Notes under the pieces: generated by a model | What the model was told of the DNA's origin: nothing | What the model saw: only the letters and a program-made list of their open reading frames with translations | Database searches by the model: none | Shown here: in pieces, positions 6,877 to 13,785 of the stretch | Position numbering within the stretch: position 1 is the first letter of the stretch | Layout of the letters: every line of letters begins with the position of its first letter | Source of the DNA: Desulfarculales bacterium UBA702 | GTDB taxonomy: Bacteria; Desulfobacterota; Syntrophobacteria; Syntrophobacterales; Syntrophobacteraceae | Assembly (NCBI GenBank): GCA_002298165.1 | Contig: DBMI01000051.1 | Location: 1 to 28,080 of the forward strand | Length of the DNA stretch: 28,080 nt | Direction of reading: 5' to 3' | Made by a program: the position numbers and the translations under genes

Positions 6877-8790
6877 ATGAGCAAGGTAATAGGAATCGAT
6901 CTTGGGACTACCAATTCGGTAGTTGCAATCATGGAGGGAAAAGAGCCGAAGGTACTTACAAATGCCGAAGGGAGCCGCACCACGCCTTCGATGGTGGCCA
7001 TCACCGATACGGGCGAGCGGTTGGTAGGCCAGGTTGCCAAGCGCCAGGCGATAACCAATCCCGAAAATACTGTTTTTGCCGTCAAGCGGCTGATCGGCCG
7101 TAAATTCGATACCAAGGAAGTCCAGGACGACATAAAAGTTCTTCCGTACAAGATAGTTCGGGCGCCTAACGGCGATGCGCATATACAGATTCGCGGACGC
7201 GACTACAGTCCGACCGAGATTTCCGCTTTCATACTGATGAAAATGAAGCAGACGGCGGAAGATTACCTGGGCGAGAAGGTAACCGACGCGGTCGTGACGG
7301 TTCCCGCCTATTTCAACGACAGCCAGCGCCAGGCTACCAAGGACGCCGGCAAGATAGCCGGCCTCAATATCCTGCGAATCATAAATGAGCCGACCGCGGC
7401 GTCGCTGGCCTACGGGTTGGACAAGAAAAAAGATGAGAAAATAGCGGTTTTCGATCTCGGTGGAGGCACCTACGATATTTCGATCCTCGAGATAGGCGAG
7501 GGCGTTTTCGAAGTCAAATCGACCAACGGCAACACGCATCTTGGCGGCGAGGACTTCGACCAGCGGATCATGGAGTGGCTTGCGCTCGAGTTCAAGAAAG
7601 ACTACGGGATCGATCTCAGAAACGACAAGATGGCTCTCCAGCGCCTCAAGGAAGCAGCCGAACGGGCAAAGATCGAACTCTCCTCGACAATGGAGACCGA
7701 GATCAATCTGCCGTTCATCACCGCTGACGCCGCCGGGCCCAAGCATATGAATATTAAGCTGACACGTGCCAAGCTCGAATCAATGGTGGACGACCTGATC
7801 GATAAGCTTGGGCCGCCCATGCAGCAGGCTCTAAAGGATGCCGGACTGTCAAAAAACCAGATCGACGAGGTAATACTTGTCGGCGGCATGACGCGTATGC
7901 CCCGCGTACAGCAGAAGGTCCAGGAGTTTTTCGGAAAAGAGCCTCACAAGGGTGTAAACCCGGACGAAGTGGTGGCGGTCGGCGCTGGAATTCAGGGCGG
8001 AGTGCTCAGCGGCGATGTGAAGGATGTATTGCTGCTTGATGTAACCCCGCTTTCGCTTGGTATCGAGACCCTTGGTGGTGTTATGACCAGGCTGATCGAG
8101 CGCAATACGACCATTCCTACCCGCAAAAGCCAGATATTTTCGACCGCAAGCGACAGTCAGACGGCGGTATCGATTCACGTGCTTCAGGGTGAGCGCGAGA
8201 TGGCCGGAGACAACAAGACGCTTGGCAGGTTCGAGCTTGTGGGCATCCCACCCGCACCGAGGGGGATTCCTCAAATCGAGGTGACCTTCGATATTGACGC
8301 TAATGGCATCGTGCATGTATCGGCAAAAGACCTCGCGACTCAGAAGGAACAGTCCATCCAGATAACCGCATCGAGCGGACTCAAAGACGAGGAAATCCAA
8401 AACCTGGTCAAGGAAGCCGAGGCTCATGCCGAAGAGGACAAAAGGAAGCGAGAGCTTGTCGAGGCGAGAAACCAGGCGGACACTCTGATTTACAGTACCG
8501 AGCGAACCTTGAGGGATATGGCCGACAAGGTAGACGCCACAACCAAACAGGATATAGAATCTCAGATCGTTACGCTTAGAAAAACCATGGAAAGCGACGA
8601 CAAGGATGCTATAAAAAGAGACTCGGACCGTCTGATGGAGATGTCGCATAAGGTTGCTGAAGAAGCGTACAAGCATGCGGCCGGCCAGCAGGGGGCGCCC
8701 GGAGCTGAAGCGGGTCAGGGTCCCGAGGGAGCGCAGAAAAAACCCGATGAAGACGTGGTCGACGCTGATTTCGAAGAGGTCAAGAAGTAA
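6877..8790 (+). CDS. dnaK: Molecular chaperone DnaK (Hsp70)
   Basis: DnaK is an ATP-dependent Hsp70 chaperone of 637 residues, the normal size. The nucleotide-binding domain opens IGIDLGTTNSVVAIMEG and includes VVTVPAYFNDSQRQATKDA, AVFDLGGGTYDISILE and DEVILVGGMTRMPRVQ. The interdomain linker is DVLLLDVTPLSLG. The substrate-binding domain and helical lid follow. The tail ends with the conserved acidic motif DVVDADFEEVKK. ATG 6877 follows a strong AAGGAGG (6862-6868). The gene ends the CIRCE-controlled unit, and a strong terminator lies 70 bases downstream. No dnaJ follows, so the J-domain partner must be encoded elsewhere. The 97-base gap before the gene shows no second CIRCE and no sigma32-type promoter. 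Confidence 0.98.
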   Translation: MSKVIGIDLGTTNSVVAIMEGKEPKVLTNAEGSRTTPSMVAITDTGERLVGQVAKRQAITNPENTVFAVKRLIGRKFDTKEVQDDIKVLPYKIVRAPNGDAHIQIRGRDYSPTEISAFILMKMKQTAEDYLGEKVTDAVVTVPAYFNDSQRQATKDAGKIAGLNILRIINEPTAASLAYGLDKKKDEKIAVFDLGGGTYDISILEIGEGVFEVKSTNGNTHLGGEDFDQRIMEWLALEFKKDYGIDLRNDKMALQRLKEAAERAKIELSSTMETEINLPFITADAAGPKHMNIKLTRAKLESMVDDLIDKLGPPMQQALKDAGLSKNQIDEVILVGGMTRMPRVQQKVQEFFGKEPHKGVNPDEVVAVGAGIQGGVLSGDVKDVLLLDVTPLSLGIETLGGVMTRLIERNTTIPTRKSQIFSTASDSQTAVSIHVLQGEREMAGDNKTLGRFELVGIPPAPRGIPQIEVTFDIDANGIVHVSAKDLATQKEQSIQITASSGLKDEEIQNLVKEAEAHAEEDKRKRELVEARNQADTLIYSTERTLRDMADKVDATTKQDIESQIVTLRKTMESDDKDAIKRDSDRLMEMSHKVAEEAYKHAAGQQGAPGAEAGQGPEGAQKKPDEDVVDADFEEVKK

Positions 8791-8860
8791 TCCGGGCCGG
8801 AGGCTTACGGTCTTTTTCCAAGGTTAGTTCTTTCCATTCCGAGGTTTCCGATGTATGTAA

Positions 8861-8894
8861 AGGGCACGCGCTTGCCGCGTGCCCTATTATATTT
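8861..8894 (+). terminator. Terminator of the hrcA-grpE-dnaK operon
   Basis: AGGGCACGCG (8861-8870), loop CTTGC, CGCGTGCCCT (8876-8885) form a perfect 10-bp GC-rich stem, followed by the AT-rich tract ATTATATTT. It lies 70 bases after the dnaK stop. It argues against the in-frame ATG at 8851 being the start of the next gene. Confidence 0.85.
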
Positions 8895-8976
8895 ATTGCC
8901 CGGCCGATTCATCTATTGGCATTGTTGTATATGTAATCCCCATCTTGAGTCGGTGAGGCTCTCGCGAGGCGGTTTT

Positions 8977-10944
8977 ATGCTAAGTAAACTAAAAGGCGTT
9001 GTTTCTCTGGTCATCATTTTGTTTATTGCCGTCAGTTGCAGCGGGGGAGGGCAAGCACCCCCCGCGGATCAGCTTCTTCCATTTTCCCAAACCTCGCCAC
9101 CGGAGGCTGATTCCCTTTATAACCAGGCTCAGCAGGCCTTTACTGATGGGAAAGTTCCTAATGCCATAGGCATTTGGGAAAGAATCGTACAAAAATATCC
9201 CAATACTTCCGCGGCGGCAAAATCTATGAACCGGGTCGGGGAGATTTACCTGGCTCAGGGTCAGTATGATCGTGCCGCGCAGTATTTCGAATATCTTCTG
9301 TATGCCTACCCCAGGTGGGACGATATCGGGAGTGCCAGACTCAATCAACTTCGGCTCTACGCGGCGATCGGCAAAAAGAAGCAGGTCATGAAGGAGGCGG
9401 TTTCGCTCTATGAGACTTCAACGGATTCATCGGTACGCGTCCGTCTCTCCGATTTGATGATAAGCATCTATTCGGATGATCATGATCTTGAGACTTGCTT
9501 GGATTGGGCTTCCTCGGGCTTTTTAGCGGCTAATACCCCCGAGCAGAAAAAATTACTTACAAGCGCGACACTCAGGTTTCTCAGCCGGGCCGACGAGGGT
9601 GCGATTAAGAAGCTGTCCAAGAAAAAGGTGTCCGATTTCATGAGGGTCTTTCTGGAGTTTCGCCTCGCGGAGATCGAGACACAAAAGGGCCAGTCGGATC
9701 TGGCGCAGGAGAGGCTCAGAACTATTCTTGCGCAAAATGGTTCTCACCCGTTGGCACCTGAGATCCAGGCCTCTTTAAAAGGAACAAAGATAATCGCAAA
9801 GTCCGGAACGGGAGCTGCATCGGCAGCCAGATCCAATATACCCCTCAATTCCAATCGCGTGGGGGTGCTCGTCCCGCTTAATGGTCCCAATTCCAAGTAC
9901 GGGGACATGGTTGTCCGCGGATTGAATATGGCGGTCGCCGACTGGAATGAAAGATTTCCGGATCAACAGATAACCCTGGTTATAAAAGATGCGGGAAACG
10001 ATAAAGAAACGGCTTCAGCAGCCTTCCGTGAAATGACGGCCCAAGATGGTGTGCTTGCTGTCATCGGGCCGCTTGGCGCACAGGCGGCCAAGGATGTCAT
10101 ACCGCTTGCAAGCAGTGAAGGCGTGCCTCTGCTTGCCCTCACTCAAAAAGAGGATGAGTCGGAGAACTCGTACGTTCTGCACACATTTATCGATAGCCGC
10201 GACCTGGTCCGAACTCTTGTACGCCACTGCCGTGAAAGGCTCAAATACGAGCGGTTCGCGTGCCTGTTTCCCAATGACCGCTATGGGCAAAGACTCTCAA
10301 AGATATTCTCCGAAGTTGTGAACGAGCAGGGCGGCAACATGATCGCCAGCGCTTCCTACAAGGAGAGGAGCACCGATTTTGCCGAACCGCTCCAGAAGCT
10401 GATGACCATCGCCAAGAAAAACGCTCCTCTGAATGCACTGGAAGGTACACCTTTCGAGGCGCTTTTTATTCCCGACCAGGTTCAGTCGGTTGCTCTGATA
10501 GGGCCCCAACTCCCTTATAATGACATTGTTGGAGTGACACTGCTTGGCACCAATCTCTGGAGTGAAGCGCCGCTTGTGCAGGCAGGTGGGGTATATGTCG
10601 AGCAGGCACTCTTTGCAGCCTCCTTTTTCCCCGAATCACAGGATCCGATGGTAAAGAGCTTCAGGGAAAAATTCGAATCCCAGTATAGCGCCACTCCTAC
10701 ATATTTGGAGGCGCAGGCCTACGATGCCCTTATATTGCTGCTCCAGTCCAGAAAAGCAGTTCGTGGCGAGTTGACCCGTGACGCTGTTTTTCAGACAATA
10801 CTCGGGGCGAAGGATTTCAAGGGGGTTGCCGGGACCTACACCGTCAGCTCCAAAGGTGAGCTTGACCGGCAGTACATTGTTCTTCAGGTTTCAAACGGTC
10901 AGCTTACCCAGGTATCTCCCGGGCCGGGAGCGCGCGTGCAGTGA
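8977..10944 (+). CDS. Lipoprotein with TPR and periplasmic-binding domains (LpoA/LppC-like or ABC-type binding protein)
   Basis: This is a 655-residue exported protein. Residues 1-20 are a lipoprotein signal (KLKGVVSLVIILFIAVS) with Cys21 as the likely lipidation site. Residues about 40-130 hold TPR-like repeats resembling YbgF/BamD (PNAIGIWERIVQKYPNTS, GEIYLAQGQYDRAAQYFEYL), followed by further helical repeats. From about residue 290 comes a type-1 periplasmic-binding fold (VGVLVPLNGPNSKYGDMVVRG, LAVIGPLGAQAAKDVIPLA). This order matches LpoA/LppC, the outer-membrane activator of a penicillin-binding protein. It could instead be a branched-chain amino acid-type binding protein with an added TPR region. 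ATG 8977 follows GAGG; an upstream ATG at 8851 overlaps the dnaK terminator and would bury the signal peptide. No transporter genes adjoin it, which favours the LpoA-like role. Confidence 0.82.
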   Translation: MLSKLKGVVSLVIILFIAVSCSGGGQAPPADQLLPFSQTSPPEADSLYNQAQQAFTDGKVPNAIGIWERIVQKYPNTSAAAKSMNRVGEIYLAQGQYDRAAQYFEYLLYAYPRWDDIGSARLNQLRLYAAIGKKKQVMKEAVSLYETSTDSSVRVRLSDLMISIYSDDHDLETCLDWASSGFLAANTPEQKKLLTSATLRFLSRADEGAIKKLSKKKVSDFMRVFLEFRLAEIETQKGQSDLAQERLRTILAQNGSHPLAPEIQASLKGTKIIAKSGTGAASAARSNIPLNSNRVGVLVPLNGPNSKYGDMVVRGLNMAVADWNERFPDQQITLVIKDAGNDKETASAAFREMTAQDGVLAVIGPLGAQAAKDVIPLASSEGVPLLALTQKEDESENSYVLHTFIDSRDLVRTLVRHCRERLKYERFACLFPNDRYGQRLSKIFSEVVNEQGGNMIASASYKERSTDFAEPLQKLMTIAKKNAPLNALEGTPFEALFIPDQVQSVALIGPQLPYNDIVGVTLLGTNLWSEAPLVQAGGVYVEQALFAASFFPESQDPMVKSFREKFESQYSATPTYLEAQAYDALILLLQSRKAVRGELTRDAVFQTILGAKDFKGVAGTYTVSSKGELDRQYIVLQVSNGQLTQVSPGPGARVQ

Positions 10945-10979
10945 ATAAATAGAGTGGCTGCCGAGATGCAGCTTCTCTC

Positions 10980-11007
10980 TTGACAAGATTTGGTTTGCAT
11001 TTATAAT
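10980..11007 (+). promoter_or_regulatory. Strong sigma70-type promoter for the FmdB-family gene
   Basis: Perfect TTGACA (10980-10985) and perfect TATAAT (11002-11007) are separated by 16 bases. This is the best promoter match in the window. Transcription should start near 11014, giving a leader of about 70 bases before the FmdB-family gene. Confidence 0.85.
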
Positions 11008-11082
11008 TTTCTGACAGAGTTGTTTATAGTTCAGTTGCTATTCGATTTTGCCGAAATAAGTTGTAACAGGAGGTTGCCGGAA

Positions 11083-11352
11083 ATGCCGATCTACGAGTAC
11101 GAATGCCTTAAATGTGGGAAGACGGCCGAAGCTATGCAGAGGTTTTCCGATCCGCCTCTTAACGAATGCTCCATCTGCAAGGGCCAGCTCCGAAAGCTCA
11201 TTTCCATGAGTACTTTCCACCTGAAGGGTTCGGGCTGGTACACGACCGACTACTGCGGAAAAAACCAGAGCACTGCCAAGGTTGAGACGAAAACCGAGAG
11301 CACCGAAACCAAAGCTGCTCCCGCGCCGGCTCCCGCCAAGGCCTCGGATTAG
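11083..11352 (+). CDS. FmdB-family zinc-ribbon protein
   Basis: This is an 89-residue protein with the regulatory FmdB-type zinc ribbon. It begins MPIYEYECLKCGK, and the two pairs C-x2-C (CLKC, CSIC) make one zinc site. They are followed by LISMSTFHLKGSGWYTTDY, typical of the family. The C-terminus is a low-complexity tail of Lys, Glu, Thr, Ala and Pro. The family is named from a putative regulator of formamidase genes, but its molecular role is poorly known. AGGAGG (11068-11073) lies nine bases before ATG 11083. A longer reading from 10990 begins inside the promoter and was rejected. The gene has its own near-consensus promoter and terminator, so it is a single-gene unit and is probably well expressed. 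Confidence 0.93.
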   Translation: MPIYEYECLKCGKTAEAMQRFSDPPLNECSICKGQLRKLISMSTFHLKGSGWYTTDYCGKNQSTAKVETKTESTETKAAPAPAPAKASD

Positions 11353-11400
11353 GAGTAAGTCCTTCATCGTCTGAGCAATTATCTATTTTCTTGAAATTTG

Positions 11401-11427
11401 AAGCGGGCAATCTGGCCCGCTTTTTTA
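11401..11427 (+). terminator. Terminator after the FmdB-family gene
   Basis: AAGCGGGC-AATCTG-GCCCGCTT forms an 8-bp stem and runs into TTTTTTATT. It lies about 50 bases after the stop of the FmdB-family gene, a canonical intrinsic terminator. It ends 20 bases before the corrinoid adenosyltransferase start, so that gene's promoter must overlap or lie further upstream. Confidence 0.92.
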
Positions 11428-11446
11428 TTACCCGCGGGGCATACAG

Positions 11447-11974
11447 ATGAGTGTGGAAGAAGGGCTGCTTGTTGTTTTTACCGGAAGCGGGAAAGGGAAG
11501 ACCACCGCAGCCCTTGGGATGGCGATGCGGGCCGCCGGCCATGGCATGCCCGTCCTGATCCTCCAGTTCATAAAAGGCTCGTGGTCCTACGGTGAACTCA
11601 GCTCATTCGAAAACATTGCAAATGTCACTCTGAAACCGCTTGGAACCGGCTTTACCTGGAAAAAGGAAAACCTCGATGAAGACCGTAAGCTTGCGGCTCG
11701 GGGCTGGGCGGAGGCTGTCTCCGAAATGCACAGGGGACACTATAAGCTAATTGTGCTGGATGAGCTGAATGTAGTGCTTTCTTATGGCCTGCTTGCGCTC
11801 GATCCCGTACTTGATGCGCTGCGATCCCGCCCGCCAGGTCTGCATGTAGTCGCAACCGGAAGAGGAGCGCCAGAGGAGCTGATCGCAATGGCCGATCTGG
11901 TGACCGAAATGAAGCAGGTTAAACACCCCTACCATGACCGCGGTCTTAAAGCGCAAAAAGGAATCGAATTCTAG
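11447..11974 (+). CDS. cobO: Cob(I)yrinic acid a,c-diamide adenosyltransferase (CobO/BtuR/CobA type)
   Basis: This enzyme transfers the adenosyl group from ATP to cob(I)alamin or an early corrinoid to make coenzyme B12. It has 175 residues, the usual length for the CobA/BtuR family. The P-loop is GSGKGKT at residues 13-19. Other family motifs are LILQFIKGSW, IVLDELNVVLSYGLL and VVATGRGAPEELIAMADLVTEM. It ends in HPYHDRGLKAQKGIEF, where the RG-x-AQKGIE signature is diagnostic. The ATG at 11447 lacks a clear ribosome site (CGCGGGGC only). Adenosylcobalamin is the cofactor of methylmalonyl-CoA mutase, so the enzyme would fit the carboxyltransferase at 17771 in one metabolism. They are not adjacent, and that link is an inference. 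Confidence 0.94.
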   Translation: MSVEEGLLVVFTGSGKGKTTAALGMAMRAAGHGMPVLILQFIKGSWSYGELSSFENIANVTLKPLGTGFTWKKENLDEDRKLAARGWAEAVSEMHRGHYKLIVLDELNVVLSYGLLALDPVLDALRSRPPGLHVVATGRGAPEELIAMADLVTEMKQVKHPYHDRGLKAQKGIEF

Positions 11975-12053
11975 GGCAGAAAGTTCGGACTCCAGAACTT
12001 AGGAATCAGTTTAAAAGTGGCGTGAACTTAAGAGGCGAGAGGGCCTAAAAAGA

Positions 12054-12136
12054 GGGTAGCCCAGATAAAATCCCATGGCGCGAACTTAATGGACAAATTG
12101 TAGGGTGGGCACGATAAAATGCTGTGCCCACCCTAC
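12054..12136. repeat. Dispersed repeats: GGGTAGCCC-type motif and perfect GTAGGGTGGGCAC hairpin
   Basis: GGGTAGCCCAGATAAAATCCC (12054-12074, split family C) is related in inverse orientation to sites at 16933 and 20550. GTAGGGTGGGCAC (12100-12112) and GTGCCCACCCTAC (12124-12136) make a perfect 13-bp stem with an 11-base loop, family B, repeated at 16687 and 20661. The block lies between the convergent corrinoid adenosyltransferase and TerC genes. The long stem might stop transcription from either side, but it lacks a T run, so I call it a repeat and not a terminator. Confidence 0.85.
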
Positions 12137-12153
12137 GTTCTAAAGACGCTGCG

Positions 12154-12921
12154 TTATTTTTCGTGCCTGCTATTGTTGTGTTCCGTCGTTTTTCTCTTGA
12201 GGATTGATTTGTCCCCTTGAATCTCTCCGGCCCTGCTATTACGCCACAGCAGAAATTTTCCCAAAATGATCACCCCGATAGCCATAAACGCTTCAACCCC
12301 ATAGCTGAAGAGCCTTGATGGATTCAGCAGATTCTGGACAGCAGGGTCGTTCATGATCATTTCCCCTCCAACTTTTCCCAGTATGGCGGCTCCGATGTAG
12401 ATAATCACCGGGTATTTGTCCATGAGCATCGAAAGAAGGCCGCTGGTGAAAATTATAAATGGAATCGAGAGACCAAGGCCGAACAGGAGCAAAAAAAGGT
12501 TGCCGTGAGAAGCGCCGCCTACAGCGAGCATATTGTCGACCGACATAGTGATATCGGCAATCATTATGGTTTTAATAGCCTGGTAGATGGTGGTTGCCTC
12601 CCGGTGTTGCTTCTCTCCCGGAGCCCCCTGCACAAGGAGCTTGACCGCTATCCACAGGATGAGTAAACCGCCGGTGAGCTTCAGGTAAGGTATCTGGAGC
12701 AATTGTGAAATGAAAAAGGTCAGAGCCACCCGGAGCACGACGGCTGCTCCTGCCCCCCAGATGATCCCCTTTCGCCTTTGCTCAGGAGGCAGGGACCTTA
12801 CCGCCATGGCGATTATCACGGCATTGTCGCCGGCAAGGATGAGGTCGATTATCACTATGCTCATGAGGCTGGACCAGAAGGTCCATGTCAGGTCAATGGA
12901 TCCGAGTATGCCGAGATTCAA
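12154..12921 (-). CDS. TerC-family integral membrane protein
   Basis: This is a 255-residue inner-membrane protein of the TerC/Alx (YjbE-like) family, linked in other bacteria to metal export or tellurite resistance. The family's acidic motifs are visible: SIVIIDLILAGDNAVIIAMAV near residues 21-41 and IMIADITMSVDNMLAVGGAS near 115-133. Both carry the DN pair thought to bind metal. About seven hydrophobic helices precede a charged C-terminal tail. The start is a TTG at 12921, five bases after GAAGGAG on the minus strand; no upstream ATG fits. It is divergent from the small gene at 13032 and convergent with the adenosyltransferase gene. Its ion is unknown, and the manganese role known for some relatives is only a guess here. 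Confidence 0.9.
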   Translation of the reverse strand: MNLGILGSIDLTWTFWSSLMSIVIIDLILAGDNAVIIAMAVRSLPPEQRRKGIIWGAGAAVVLRVALTFFISQLLQIPYLKLTGGLLILWIAVKLLVQGAPGEKQHREATTIYQAIKTIMIADITMSVDNMLAVGGASHGNLFLLLFGLGLSIPFIIFTSGLLSMLMDKYPVIIYIGAAILGKVGGEMIMNDPAVQNLLNPSRLFSYGVEAFMAIGVIILGKFLLWRNSRAGEIQGDKSILKRKTTEHNNSRHEK

Positions 12922-12938
12922 TGAAACTCCTTCGGAGA

Positions 12939-12967
12939 TTAAAGCAGCGCCAAAAAAGGTGTATAAT
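12939..12967 (+). promoter_or_regulatory. Possible promoter for the small-protein/GNAT/M20 unit
   Basis: A perfect TATAAT (12962-12967) stands in the divergent gap, 17 bases after a weak TTAAAG (12939-12944). It would start transcription near 12974 and give a 60-base AT-rich leader. Confidence 0.4.
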
Positions 12968-13031
12968 TGGGATATGTAGTTATATTAATCGTTATTCTAA
13001 TTACGATTTTTTTGAGGAGAAAGGAAGGGAA

Positions 13032-13190
13032 ATGGCCCAGAGCGGCAGGTTCGGTAAATATGGGGATCTGAAGCGGAAAGAGCAGATAAGGTCCGTCAGG
13101 GTTTCGGGCTCGGGACATTCCAGGGTTTTGCTTGCGGTTGCGGAGGCAGTGAGGAAGGATCGCTCCTCGAAAAGTCACAAAATGAAGTAA
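13032..13190 (+). CDS. Small basic hypothetical protein, 52 residues
   Basis: The encoded protein starts MAQSGRFGKYGDLKRKEQIR and ends RKDRSSKSHKMK. It is rich in Arg, Lys, Ser and Gly, strongly basic, and has no hydrophobic segment or cysteine. A purine-rich ribosome site (GAGGAGAAAGGAAGGG) lies directly before ATG 13032. A longer in-frame reading from 12885 runs antisense through the start of the TerC gene and was rejected. The stop overlaps the ribosome site of the GNAT gene, whose ATG is seven bases on, so the two are probably translated together. The charge suggests RNA, DNA or ribosome binding, but I do not recognise the family and claim no function. Confidence 0.7.
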   Translation: MAQSGRFGKYGDLKRKEQIRSVRVSGSGHSRVLLAVAEAVRKDRSSKSHKMK

Positions 13191-13197
13191 GGATTTT

Positions 13198-13785
13198 ATG
13201 GAATCAGAGGAAGACCAGAAAAAGAAAAAAGCGAGTGTAATTGTTCGCCAGATGGAAATTGACGACATCGCAACAGTTTTTCACCTGGGAGAGAGGCTTT
13301 TCACCGCGAAGGATTCGCCCAATTTATTCCGCACCTGGGATGAGTACGAGGTAACGAACTTTTTCCAAAACGATTCAGAGTACTGTCTGGTTGCGGAGAC
13401 CGATGACGACCTGGAAATGGTGGTCGGCTTCGTACTCGGCACAACGGTCACAAAGAGCCACTCGGCCTGGAAATACGGCTATCTTGTATGGCTGGGGATC
13501 GAACCGGAATTTCACGATTCAGGCATCGCCTCGAAGCTCTTCAACCGCTTTCGGGACCTGATGGTGGAAGAGGGTGTAAGAATGATGCTCGTAGATACCG
13601 AGGCCGACAATCTGGCGGCTCTTCACTTCTTCCGCAAGATGGGTTTTCGCCATCCCCAGGAGCACATATATCTTGCAATGAACCTAGATCAGTACAGGGG
13701 GAAGGAGAGAAGAAACGGAAAGCGCGCCTCCTCCATTAGAGTGGAGACAGAGGATGTTTCAGCCCGATCATCCCGAAAACCTTAG
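13198..13785 (+). CDS. GNAT-family N-acetyltransferase
   Basis: This is a 195-residue acetyl-CoA-dependent N-acyltransferase. After a charged N-terminus (EEDQKKKKA) comes VRQMEIDDIATVFHLGERLF, the usual GNAT beta1-alpha1. The acetyl-CoA-binding motif is at about residues 98-112 (IEPEFHDSGIASKLFNRF). Motif B follows, MMLVDTEADNLAALHFFRKM then GFRHPQEHIYLAMNL, resembling RimI-type enzymes. ATG 13198 sits next to TAAGGA. The last 32 bases overlap the start of the M20 gene, so the C-terminal tail is read in another frame there. It is the middle gene of a three-gene unit with a deacylase. The substrate (protein N-terminus, amino acid or small amine) is unknown. Confidence 0.88.
   Translation: MESEEDQKKKKASVIVRQMEIDDIATVFHLGERLFTAKDSPNLFRTWDEYEVTNFFQNDSEYCLVAETDDDLEMVVGFVLGTTVTKSHSAWKYGYLVWLGIEPEFHDSGIASKLFNRFRDLMVEEGVRMMLVDTEADNLAALHFFRKMGFRHPQEHIYLAMNLDQYRGKERRNGKRASSIRVETEDVSARSSRKP

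Noticed and set aside
6694..7746. A 350-codon minus-strand open frame across the grpE end and dnaK
   Set aside because: It is antisense to DnaK, which is certain, and has no domain, ribosome site or promoter of its own. The same applies to 7849-8676 and to 22237-23109 opposite dnaE.
8851..8976. An upstream start for the lipoprotein adding 42 residues
   Set aside because: It overlaps the dnaK terminator stem and would place a long extension before an obvious lipoprotein signal peptide.
12987..13012. AATCGT/ACGATT hairpin followed by TTTTT before the 52-residue gene, as a terminator or attenuator
   Set aside because: The stem has only six AT-rich pairs with a ten-base loop and would be unstable.
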